Source: Theocolax elegans (Eukaryota; Arthropoda; Insecta; Hymenoptera; Cerocephalidae). From it: a stretch of 64,000 bases of DNA. Both the position numbers and the translations under genes were made by a program. This document shows positions 46,742 through 57,542 of this stretch, piece after piece; position 1 is the first letter of the stretch, and each line of letters opens with the position of its first letter. Below the pieces are notes generated by a model. It was not told where the DNA came from and did no database searches. It saw nothing but the letters and a program-made list of their open reading frames with translations. Location: the NCBI GenBank assembly GCA_026168455.1, contig CM047425.1:22522648-22586647 (forward strand), in the 5' to 3' direction.

Positions 46742-48860
46742 ATTCTCTGACTGTTGAGGGGACAAACAGTTCGGTTAACAAGACTAATCTTCGTCTCCAT
46801 GTCAATAACAAAAATTTAAAATTCACATTCTTAATAGATACTGGTTCATTAATTCCAAAAACAAAGGATTGTAAAAATGAACTTTCAATTTTCAAATTAC
46901 ATGCTGTAAATGACACTACTATCAATACCTACGGTACTAAAAAACTTATTTTGAATTTAGGACTTCCCTTTCATTTGACCTGGAATTTTATTATTGTTGA
47001 TGTACCTTATGCTATTCTTGGTGCTGATTTTCTTTCTTTGTATCACTTATTACCAGATCTTAAAATGCAGAGATTAATTGAGGCTAATCAAAATACTTCT
47101 TCAAAGGTATTTGTCATCAGATTTTTACTATGGGGCCTCCTATTGCACAAAAGGCTCGTAGATTAAATCCTAAAAAATATAAACAGCCAAGGATCAATTT
47201 AAAAAAATGTGCGAATCTGGTATTTGTAAACCTTCAAGGAGCCCTTGGGATAGTCTAATTCATTTAGTTTTGAAGAAAAATGGGGAATGGCGTATTTGTG
47301 GTAATTATCGTCGTTTAAATTCGATAACTATTCCTGATAGATATCCAGTTCCTCATTTGCATGATTTTAATTCATTTTTGAATGATAAGAATATTTTTAC
47401 TTCACTTGACGCATTTCATCAAATTCCTGTTGCTCCTGAAAACGTTAAAAAAACAGCTGTCATCACTCCATTTGGTTTATACGAATTTCCAGCTATGACT
47501 TTTGGACTTAGAAACGCACCTCAAACTTTTCAAAGATATATTCATTCAGCTCTCAGCAATTTAGATTTCATATTCGTTTATCTTGATGATATTTTGATTG
47601 CTTCATCATCTCCTGAAGAACACGAAAAACATTTAGACCTAGTTTTACAACGTTTAGACAAATTCAATTTACAGGTTAACTTAGACAAATGTAAGTTCAG
47701 TGTTCCTGAAATTATTTTCTAGGTCATTTAGTTTCACACAAGGGTTTTAAATCCAATCCAGACAAAGTTAAGGACATCCTTAATTTTCCTAAGCCATAAA
47801 CAATTGAAGTTTTGCGTAGATTTTTAGGTTTAGTTAATAGTTATCGCAAACTTCTTCCTAAAGCAGCTTTTACACAAGGACATTTAAATACTTTTCTTAT
47901 CGGTGCTAAAAAGAAAGACAAATCTGTAATCAATTGGAATCCAGAGGCTGAAGCTGCCTTCGAACAATGTAAAACTGATTTAGCTAATTTAGCCTTCACA
48001 GCCTTTCCTATTCCTAATGCTGAAATTAGACTTGTTACTGATGCTTCAGAGTTTGGTATGGGTGCTGTTCTAGAAAAATTTCATAATAACTCTTGGCAAC
48101 CTATAGCTTTCTTTTCAAAAAAATTCAACAATGCACAACAGAAATACTCACCCTACGACAGAGAACTCACTGCGATTTTTGAAGCATTAAAACACTTCTC
48201 TTATTATCTTGGAGGTTCTAAGTTTAAAATTTTTACATATCACAAATTTTTAATTTATGCTTTATCTCAGAAAGGTGACAAAATTCCGGCATTACATGCT
48301 CGCAGGTTAGAATACATTGCTTTATTCGACACTGAAATGTTGTACTTGCCAGATGAAGAGAACGTTGTCGCAGATTCTTTATCCAGAATCGATGCTTTTA
48401 TTTCTCCGGCAATTTTCGACTTAAGCCATCCAGAAGAATTTAATCCACTTAAATTACAAAAACTAACTTGGGAACCAGAGCATTCAGATTTTTACTGTGA
48501 CTTTCACGATGACGTTATTCCACCTTATTTACCAACTATACTTAGAAAAAAAAATTTTGATCACTTTCATATGCTTTCACATCCTGGAATCAAAGTTAAG
48601 ATTAAACTCATTTCACAGCAGTATGTTTGGCCTAATATGAGTCGAGATATTGCTTGGTGGTGTAAGACTTGTCTTAAATGTCAACAAACAAAAGCTACAA
48701 AAAGAAACAAATTCATTCCCAAGCATTTCATAACTCCGGATGGTAGATTTGATCACATTCATATTGACATCGTTGGTCCTTTTAAAGAAAGCAATGGTTA
48801 CACTCACCTCTTAACTATAATTGATAGGTATACCAGACGGCCCGAGGCGATTCCATTGAA
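46738..48860 (+). pseudogene. Gypsy pol: protease, reverse transcriptase, RNase H, integrase N-terminal part
   Basis: Protease FLIDTGS (about 46827-46850) with YAILGADFL. Reverse transcriptase with GEWRICGNYRRLN, PFGLYEFPAMTFGL and the active-site YLDD (47579-47590). RNase H with LVTDASEFGMGAV, YSPYDRELTAI and the NVVADSLSR boundary. Integrase zinc-binding region HPGIKVK ... CKTCLKCQQ and first catalytic Asp HIDIVGPF. Lesions: a frame change near 47110-47200, another near 47722, and a stop near 47800. The sequence is then cut by the Harbinger element at 48861. The domain order is Ty3/Gypsy. Confidence 0.88.
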
Positions 48861-49443
48861 GGTGCTTGTATAGTGAGAGTAATAAGTTGATATATAGAAG
48901 ACAAATATTTAAGAGATTTAGCTCTGTACCATTGACATCGAGGTACACGGTGTAGAGTTGAGCAAATCGAATAGTTGCTTGGAGAAAGGGGAGAAGATAG
49001 TCATTTTGATGCATATATTCGATTACTCGGTTATAAAAAATCTGAAAGAAGAGGCACGTATTTTTTTTAATGCTGAGTATGGTAGTTTTTGTAAGCGATT
49101 GATGCGAGGTATTAGATCAGTAGTGAATTGAAATGAACATGCACATTTATTACACTACAAAAGATATTACATTTAGCATTTGTACCCCAGCGAGCTCTTA
49201 TAGCTATTAAATGATTAGCTGCTAATGATTTGTTTAAGCCGCATAAATTTGCTATTTCATCGTGTAAATTTATCCATATGCGCCTATTTTATTAATAAGA
49301 AGATAACGTAAGGCGATATACAGAGAGCATAGGATGTTAATGTCATCGTTATTTCAATATTAAACTTGTCGATACTAATTTCGAAATCTAAGAGTTGCTC
49401 GAATTTTCTTTCCACTGCGCTTTACGTTTGTGCGGGGTCCTCT

Positions 49444-49575
49444 CGAGCGTCGTTCGAGATTCGCTCGATCGCCGTTCGGGATTCGCTCGATCGTCGTTCG
49501 GGATTCGCTCGATCGCCGTTCGGGCTTCGCCCGATCTTCGTTCGGGATCATCTCGAACATCGTTCGAAACTACAC
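49444..49575 (+). repeat. 22-bp G+C-rich tandem repeat, six units (left arm)
   Basis: Units of the form CGATCGCCGTTCGGGATTCG plus CT, varying to CGAGCGTCGTTCGAGATTCG plus CT and CGATCTTCGTTCGGGATCAT plus CT. The period is exactly 22. The mirror array is at about 55513-55644. The length is not a multiple of three, and all plus frames are open by chance; none looks like a protein. Confidence 0.88.
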
Positions 49576-49811
49576 CGAGTTCGGCCCGTGCATATCGATC
49601 AACTTCGAACAGCGCACGAGCAGTTCAGCAGCGCTCATGCCCGATTGATACATACTCGGTGAGTTCGATATACATAGCCTATCTAACTTACCGACCTATT
49701 TACAACTCGACTCATACGTAAACAATTGAGCGTTTTTTAGCATCGCCGCACTATCGGATTCTAATTGAAACGAGACATTTGCCGGCAAACATTTTTCAAG
49801 CGTTGTAAGAG

Positions 49812-49953
49812 ATGGAAGAAACGAAAGTGCCGCTACTTATTGACGAAGTTCAACGGAGACCATCAATTTGGAACAAGACGTTGAGCGAGTATAGGTCCAA
49901 AAATTTCGTGGGTACCGAGTGGGATAAAGTAGCATCCAGTATCCGTGTATCAA
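49812..49953 (+). CDS. Extra copy of the MADF first exon in the left arm
   Basis: ATG and 47 codons (MEETKVPLLIDEVQRRPSIW onward) with a donor GTAAGT at 49954, identical in layout to 55135-55276. Joined to the next acceptor (50768) it would read 15 more codons and stop just before the transposase ATG, so it cannot be fused in frame to the transposase. It may act as 5' leader exon and promoter source for the transposase. Confidence 0.6.
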
Positions 49954-50816
49954 GTAAGTGTATTTCTGTTTTTACTCACTCTTCTCCGCGTGCACGCGAT
50001 TTTTACGAGGCAATGTGTACTGCGGTTTACGGAACTCGCCTAATTTCGAAATTTTATGCGTCGTTGAAAATCATTTAATTCAAATTGCCAAAGTAGCCGT
50101 CTTTAAGCTCTTGATTTGTTTACATCTGACGAAAATGTGTTAAGCCTGTGTTTTATCGCGATATATACAAATTAAAATGCTGTGCTCGAAATATAAATGA
50201 AGGGGTTAGAGTTACCGAAAATATTTTTTTCTCGTACAGCTTGTGCATATATAACTACTCAATTAAAAGAGACACATAATACGCTATAATAAAAAAAGCT
50301 TTTACATATTTCGGTTTGTTGAATTTTTTTAATGCTATTTATTCTTTATCCCGCATGCAAGATATTTCCGAGATATCACAACGGGTGTACGATGTAATGG
50401 ACGAGGGTGAAATTGTTTGAGCGAAACAGCCAGATGGATTATAATTTATGAAAATCTAACTTCGCCATTGCTCGAGAGGGGCTTGTTTCGGATTACAATA
50501 TTTCGACATAAAAATCAATCAATTAAATTTAAATAACTCGTAGATTTACGACCGAGCTCGTACTTACGTTACCGAGCGATACGTGGCAACGTCAAGCGTT
50601 AGTCGACGTAATCGAAACAGTTGAAATTCGTCGTCAAATTATATTTATAAATATACGTCTTTCATGTTTTTTTGCTTATTTGTTGTTATACTTTTTCAAT
50701 CTACTTTTAATGTTACAATAAAATGATTATATATTGAATTAAAAAAATTCTTTTTTCTCTTTTACAGAACTTCTTGTTTATATTGCGACATCACATCGAT
50801 TAACATTTGTTTAACA

Positions 50817-52052
50817 ATGAACCTAGAGTCTGTTAATTTGCAACGTAGCAATAGAACTCACGAAATAAACAGTAATCGTTCTGTCAATGGTGAATACAGA
50901 ACAGTATTTTTAGTACTCCAAGACTATCCTGAAAAATTTAGGCGATATATGAGGATGAGTCTTGTAACTTTTCGATATATATTGTCAAAAATTAGTTCAT
51001 TGCTTATGAAAGATTGGTGTAACTTACACACTCAACCAATTATGCCTGAAGAACGATTAGTTTTAACACTTAGGTAATTTATGTTTTATTATCGTTTTTT
51101 AAAGAAAATTTATTTACGCATTATATTTTTATTTAGACAGTAAATGTAAATGTTTATATTATTTTAATTACATACTTAATTTTTTCAGATTTCTAGCGAC
51201 AGGAAGTACTTACTCAGAACTAGCATTTTCTTTCAAAATGGGAATTAAAACTGTCTCTGTTATTATATCAGAGACAATGAATGTTTTATGGTCAACACTT
51301 GTACCATTACACATGCCAGTTCCTTCCGTCAGTGATTTTGTCAAAATTTCACAGGATTTTGAAGCTAAATGGAGTTTCCCGCATTGTATTGGGTCTATTG
51401 ATGGACGTCACGTAGCTATTAAAAAACCAGCTAATTCTGGAAGCCTTTATTATAATTTTAAAGGGTACTACTCTGTTGTACTTCAAGCACTGGTCGATGC
51501 TAACTACAGATACGTTTGCATTGATGTAGGAGGATTTGGCAGTCAACACGATTCTGCAACTTTTAAAGCATCTCAGCTTTATAAAGCTTTAATGCAGAAG
51601 AAAATAAATATCCCAAATCCTCGTAAACTTAAAAATTCAAACATTTATCTGAAATATTTTATAATAGGGACGGAGCGTACCCTTTATCCGAAATTTTAAT
51701 TAAGCCGTATCGTGGTGCTAATTTATCACAAAAAGAAAATATATTTAACAAGCGGTTTTCCAAAGCTCGGGTCGTTGTTGAAAATGCGTTCGCTCAAACT
51801 AGCCAGAAATGGCGTATTTTATATACCAATATTGACAAAAGCTTAGAAATAATTAATTTAATAATAAAATGTACTTGCTTATTACATAATGTTATTATAA
51901 ATTTGGAGCGAAAAATTGATATTCATGATGTAGATGTAGAAACAACAGCCGACGTTGCTGATGCATTAATAGAACCTGTAAGAGGCGAAGATATACGCAA
52001 TGAACTCGCAACCCATTTTATGAAAAACCATTTCTCTTACGATTACTATTAA
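50817..52052 (+). CDS. PIF/Harbinger transposase (HARBI1-like, DDE)
   Basis: Two coding exons: 50817-51073 and 51189-52052, with an untranslated leader exon from about 50768 (acceptor CTCTTTTACAG). Features: RFLATGSTYSELAFSFKMG (helix-turn-helix-like), CIGSIDGRHVAIKKP (first Asp), ALVDANYRYVCIDVGGFGS with QHDSATF (second Asp region), and VVENAFAQTSQKWRIL (catalytic Glu). About 370 residues, usual for the family. Within GGGAC near 51668 one G seems missing from a G run: the frame breaks after YFIIG and resumes in the next frame to a stop at 52050. The lesion may be a homopolymer read error. Works in the nucleus with the MADF protein. Confidence 0.85.
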
Positions 52053-52698
52053 ATTTAAGTTCAAATTGTAAGAATTTCACGTCTTCAAATAATTGTAATA
52101 GTAATTAATTGTATGATGTAATCTTTTTATGTAAAATAAAATAAGTATTAGTTTGAACTATTCATTTATAAATTTAAACAAAACAAATATGCAAAATATG
52201 TTAATACAAAAACATCGAAAATTTGTAAGAAGGTAAATGTTATCAGAATAATTAACATTACAATACAATGTTAAATTACAACCTACTTATATTTTGACGA
52301 TCTGATTCAAATACTCGTACTTGTTTCTTCAGCTTCACTAATTGATGTCGACGTTGCAAACACATTATATTAAGCGTTAAGATTCAAGTTATTCCATAAC
52401 GTGGAAGCGACGTACAAAAGGTCATAAATATTAAAATAAGACATTTAATATTGCATTTTATTCGAAAAATTTATATTTTTAGACTCATAATTAAAACAAG
52501 AATTACAATAAAAATATATATGTATATAATAAAAGTAGTCTTAATAACCTTAGCTCTTAAAACTAATTAAAGTTTTCATTGTTACATTTTTATTAATTGT
52601 TTAGTAAAATAGTAATATTAAAAAACACAAAATCGAATGACAACAAACGTAAACACATTAGAACTTTAATTTTACAAACAAAAAATACATAAAGCAAA
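52053..52698. other. Intergenic spacer between the convergent Harbinger genes
   Basis: A+T-rich, holding the 3' ends of both genes. No other feature supported. Confidence 0.35.
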
Positions 52699-55276
52699 CT
52701 ATTGAACTGACTTATGTTGTTCGAGTACTTGACTATCAATAGGACCTACAGAATTCTCAAACCCTGAAGCGAGGTTTTCCTTATTAGCTTGAAATTCACT
52801 CTGCGGGTCGGAAAACAATCTTTCAGAATTGACAATACTAATATTAGTTCTAATAGAAGCTTGCGAAGAAATATTAATAGGTTGGGTAACTGTTGATGGA
52901 CAGGTTATTTTATTAGAGGTATTAGAACTTCCTTCAGTAAATCCTTGGGTAAGAGTTGCAGGAATTTGCCTTAAGATGTATTGATTCTCCATGGTATTTT
53001 GAAATTCTCCTTGTTGATTAGGGAAAATATTTTCCGAACTCACGACGTTTATGTTAGCTGCAATGTGTGCCTCAGACAACGCAGTCGGCTGGCTTACCAT
53101 GGAAGTGTAGTGAATTCTGGCAGTATTGTCAGTAGACGGATTAGCAATATTTATTGGAATTTGCCTTGGGATTGATCCATGACTAGTGCCAATTTTGATT
53201 TTCGGTTGCATGGAAGTAGCGCTGCTCTGGACAGCGAGGTACTTGCTGCTCATAAGGATGGCTATTCCAATTTGATGGTGCACGAGAAGGGTGCGTCCAG
53301 CGATCGTATCCAGGTCGCATTGTTGTTATTTCTAAAAGAAACATTAAATTTTTTATTATTTATTTTACAATTTTATTATTCTATTTGTATTCAATTTAGA
53401 AAACTATAATAAATAAAATTTAATTTTTCATAGCGTTAATATAAAATATTCTAAAATATTTTATATGCCATACAAGATATTATGAAAATAATAATAAATT
53501 TGTAAGTAAATTTACCAGCATTATTACAGCTCCGACGTTCGATATCACGTTCGCTTGCAGTAGGAGTATATTTTTTTTCGATCTTAATTGGTCTGTTGGG
53601 CTGCCAGTGTGGTGAAGGTGCAAAACAACTTATAATCTGGCAATCTGCAAATAATTGAGTAAAATGGTATTTTAATTATAATGGTATTGTAACCTATTTT
53701 AATTGTAAGAATATATTTATTCTGTCACTTTATACCATCATCTTCATTCAATCTATGCTTCTTTGGTTGTACTAAAGAATTTTGTTTCACAGCATTAGTA
53801 CAGTCGCTGAGCGATTTCCATGCAGTGCCTTTATAAGCATAATTAAATATAACGCGAGATATGTCCGTCCGACAGAGCAGAATATCTTCTTTGCTAACTT
53901 CTCTTAATGTTGGTAACAATGTTTCAAAGAAAGCCATATTTAGCTTATCTTGTTCTGCTATATTATCCGACTGCGGATGGTTATTTAAAGATTTCTCTAA
54001 AAGTGCGTATTTCTGGTTTTCCATACGCAGTATCTGCTCAGCAATATCATTTTGTTTTTTGTACATATCGAGATCAATTACTTGAGACTCGGATTCTTGA
54101 TTTAATTCGCTTTTTAGCGAGGGCTTAACATCAAACGAACTATCCAAGTTACCACTTGATGAATTAGGCACTACACAATTTCCGAGAAATGATAATGATG
54201 TGTAGTATGGCCACTTTGATTCGTAACAATCATCTAGACCATCACCTGACCGATGAAACTGAACTCGCGAATGTTCAGTCTTAAATTTTTTTACCAGAGC
54301 TTTCCATTTGTTCTGAGCTTGAGCCTCTGTAACAATAAATGAAAAATTATTACTACAATGTTATATACTTTAAAAGTTGATTGAAACCGCATAGCAACAA
54401 ATAAGCGAAGAACATGAAAGTAGCGTATATTTTATTCATATGTATGTTTTACACGACGAATTTCAACTGTTTCGATTACGTCGACTAACGCTTGACGTTG
54501 CCACGTATCGCTCGGTAACGTAAGTACGAGCTCGGTCGTAAATCTACGAGTTATTTAAATTTAATTGATTGATTTTTATGTCGAAATATTGTAATCCGAA
54601 ACAAGCCCCTCTCGAGCAATGGCGACGTTAGATTTTCATAAATTATAATCCATCTGGCTGTTTCGCTCAAACAATTTCACCCTCGTCCATTACATCGTAC
54701 ACCCGTTGTGATATCTCGGAAATATCTTGCATGCGGGATAAAGAATAAATAGCATTAAAAAAATTCAACAAACCGAAATATGTAAAAGCTTTTTTTATTA
54801 TAGCGTATTATGTGTCTCTTTTAATTGAGTAGTTATATATGCACAAGCTGTACGAGAAAAAAATATTTTCGGTAACTCTAACCCCTTCATTTATATTTCG
54901 AGCACAGCATTTTAATTTGTATATATCGCGATAAAACACAGGCTTAACACATTTTCGTCAGATGTAAACAAATCAAGAGCTTAAAGACGGCTACTTTGGC
55001 AATTTGAATTAAATGATTTTCAACGACGCATAAAATTTCGAAATTAGGCGAGTTCCGTAAACCGCAGTACATATTGCCTCGTAAAAATCGCGTGCACGCG
55101 GAGAAAGAGTGAGTAAAAACAGAAATACACTTACTTGATACACGGATACTGGATGCTACTTTATCCCACTCGGTACCCACGAAATTTTTGGACCTATACT
55201 CGCTCAACGTCTTGTTCCAAATTGATGGTCTCCGTTGAACTTCGTCAATAAGTAGCGGCACTTTCGTTTCTTCCAT
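52699..55276 (-). CDS. MADF/BESS DNA-binding protein of the Harbinger element
   Basis: Exons on the minus strand: 55135-55276, 53736-54326, 53516-53644 and 53331 leftward. The MADF domain is built from exons 1-2 (LIDEVQRRPSIWNKTLSEYR, then AQAQNKWKALVKKFK and SKWPYYTSLSFL). A Lys/Glu-rich middle follows, then a BESS motif (FFETLLPTLREVSKEDIL). Exon 2 also reads through to a stop at 53725 if the GATGATG|GTATAA donor is not used, giving a shorter form. Exon 4 starts in frame (MRPGYDRWTHPS) but stops near 53190. A neighbouring frame is open from about 53200 to 52699, with two roughly 65-residue repeats. In Harbinger systems the Myb/MADF partner binds DNA and brings the transposase to the nucleus. 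Confidence 0.75.
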
Positions 55277-56227
55277 CTCTTACAACGCTTGAAAAATGTT
55301 TGCCGGCAAATGTCTCGTTTCAATTAGAATCCGATAGTGCGGCGATGCTAAAAAACGCTCAATTGTTTACGTATGAGTCGAGTTGTAAATAGGTCGGTAA
55401 GTTAGATAGGCTATGTATATCGAACTCACCGAGTATGTATCAATCGGGCATGAGCGCTGCTGAACTGCTCGTGCGCTGTTCGAAGTTGATCGATATGCAC
55501 GGGCCGAACTCGGTGTAGTTTCGAACGATGTTCGAGATGATCCCGAACGAAGATCGGGCGAAGCCCGAACGGCGATCGAGCGAATCCCGAACGACGATCG
55601 AGCGAATCCCGAACGGCGATCGAGCGAATCTCGAACGACGCTCGAGAGGACCCCGCACAAACGTAAAGCGCAGTGGAAAGAAAATTCGAGCAACTCTTAG
55701 ATTTCGAAATTAGTATCGACAAGTTTAATATTGAAATAACGATGACATTAACATCCTATGCTCTCTGTATATCGCCTTACGTTATCTTCTTATTAATAAA
55801 ATAGGCGCATATGGATAAATTTACACGATGAAATAGCAAATTTATGCGGCTTAAACAAATCATTAGCAGCTAATCATTTAATAGCTATAAGAGCTCGCTG
55901 GGGTACAAATGCTAAATGTAATATCTTTTGTAGTGTAATAAATGTGCATGTTCATTTCAATTCACTACTGATCTAATACCTCGCATCAATCGCTTACAAA
56001 AACTACCATACTCAGCATTAAAAAAAATACGTGCCTCTTCTTTCAGATTTTTTATAACCGAGTAATCGAATATATGCATCAAAATGACTATCTTCTCCCC
56101 TTTCTCCAAGCAACTATTCGATTTGCTCAACTCTACACCGTGTACCTCGATGTCAATGGTACAGAGCTAAATCTCTTAAATATTTGTCTTCTATATATCA
56201 ACTTATTACTCTCACTATACAAGCACC
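54455..56227. repeat. Right terminal inverted repeat of the Harbinger element
   Basis: 1773 bases, mirror of 48861-50633. It contains the MADF first exon in its working position, the 22-bp array (about 55513-55644) and the end sequence ...TACAAGCACC. Confidence 0.9.
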
Positions 56228-56936
56228 ATGACTGACACGACTGCTGTTTCGGTGGCACGTGCGCTTTTTGATCATTGGATCACCCGCATGTGGTGCATCT
56301 GTCACTGTTACAACAGATCAAGGTCGTCAATTCGAGTCAAGGTTATTCACTGAATTATTGAATGTCATAGGAACAGATAGGATTAGAACCTCACCATATC
56401 ATCCTTAATCGAATGGTCTAGTTGAAAGATTTCATAGGGATTTGAAAACAGCTTTAATGTGTCATTCTCATAATAAAGAATGGCTAAGAATACTTCCATC
56501 TGTGATGTTAGGTTTACGTACTAGGATTCGTTTACATATTGATGCTAGTCCAGCAGAAATGCTGTTTGGTAGAACTTTAAGAATTCCTGATTATTTTTGC
56601 CCACTTGTTAATAAAGAACCTGATAAAAATCTGTTTGTAAATGATTTTCGTGAATTCATGCGACAAACTAAACCTGTACCCACAAATCATAAATCAAGTT
56701 TAACTCCATTTTTACATAAAGATTTAGATTCTTGCACACATGTATTTCTAGAAAATAGACCGATTAAACCTGCCTTAACACATCCTTACACTGGTCCACA
56801 CAAAGTAATATTCAGATTGCATAATAGAGTTAATTTTGTAATTGAAGAAAATGGTACTGCTAAAACAGTTTCCATTAACAGAATAAAACCAACTTATTTT
56901 CTTGCTAATTCTTCAGAAAATTCTGATAACAATTAA
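56228..56936 (+). pseudogene. Gypsy integrase, C-terminal part (copy 1)
   Basis: Continues the integrase after the Harbinger insertion: DTTAVSVARALFDHWI, then after a shift TTDQGRQFESRLF (second catalytic Asp) and SNGLVERFHRDLK (catalytic Glu), preceded by a TAA where Gypsy integrases normally have Gln. An open frame follows, 56442-56936, with the C-terminal DNA-binding region (SPAEMLFGRTLRIPDYF, YTGPHKVIFRLHNRVNFVIE). Several lesions; non-functional. Confidence 0.85.
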
Positions 56937-56980
56937 TCTTTACAAATAAATTTTACAAATCTCAATGACAATAATGACAT

Positions 56981-57079
56981 TTTGGTTTTTTAAGCGATCT
57001 TGTAGGGCAATTCACAGGATGTTGAATAAATTTAATATCCTGTGAATTGCCCTACAAGATCGCTTAAAAACCAAAATAA
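56981..57079. repeat. Perfect 99-bp hairpin with 41-bp arms (copy 1)
   Basis: TTTTGGTTTTTTAAGCGATC and TTGTAGGGCAATTCACAGGAT run to a loop of about 16 bases and then the exact reverse complement, apart from one T in the T run. It lies just after the pol stop, between pol and the third reading frame, and occurs in both Gypsy copies. Either a tiny palindromic MITE or a structural element of the RNA. Confidence 0.85.
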
Positions 57080-57542
57080 AATAATGGTGGGTAACTATCC
57101 ACAACGACAATAATGACAGTTTTCAGGACAATTCTATTCCTTCTACCTCCAACACTTCAAAAGAAAAGACTGGTAGAAATATACAGACTGACTCACCAGT
57201 TAATCCTATTAATAAGACTGATTGTAGAACTTATAGTCAAATTGTTTCTTCTAATAAAGACAATAAGTCTCAAAATAGTAAAAATAGTCTACCAAATAAA
57301 GTTAATGTTACTCACTCAAGTTTTGTAAATAAAGATAACGTTATTAAGAAAGAGAAGTTTATTCCAAATATTTTAAGGAAAAAGAATAAAATTCTCATAA
57401 ATCAATTTTAAAAAAGAACATTGTAAATAATTCTGAAATTAAGTTATCTAATGGGTATAAGGTGCAATTTGTTAATTAGAATATTATTTCTTTAGTTAAA
57501 TTGTTTTTCTTTTCCAATTTCTTTTTGTGTGTGCAGGTTAAC
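57080..57542 (+). other. Gypsy region between pol and ORF3, with a splice-acceptor-like site
   Basis: A polar, Ser/Asn/Lys-rich frame (SFQDNSIPSTSNTSKEK, IQTDSPVNPINK) runs to about 57410 and may be a pol tail or a decayed linker. At 57502-57535 a pyrimidine-rich tract ends TTTTTGTGTGTGCAG, right before GTTAACATGG. This is the layout of the env splice acceptor in errantiviruses. Confidence 0.5.

Larger units (their letters stand above)
48861..50633. repeat. Left terminal inverted repeat of the Harbinger element
   Basis: 1773 bases. Contains subterminal sequence, a 22-bp G+C-rich tandem repeat (49444-49575) and a full copy of the MADF first exon with its splice donor (49812-49953, plus). Confidence 0.9.
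48861..56227. mobile_element. 7.37-kb PIF/Harbinger DNA transposon with 1.77-kb inverted ends
   Basis: Arms 48861-50633 and 54455-56227 are both 1773 bases long and nearly identical. A few substitutions and single-base indels were seen. Both begin GGTGCTTGTATAGTGAGAGT. The interior carries a HARBI1-like transposase (plus) and a MADF/BESS protein (minus), the two-gene set of PIF/Harbinger elements. The flanking Gypsy integrase resumes immediately after each end, but I see no clean 3-bp duplication. The high arm identity shows recent insertion or arm homogenisation. Confidence 0.87.

Noticed and set aside
49366..49721. Three overlapping Arg/Ser-rich plus frames (and mirror at 55367-55722)
   Set aside because: They arise from the 22-bp G+C-rich array and have no start context, conservation pattern or protein features.
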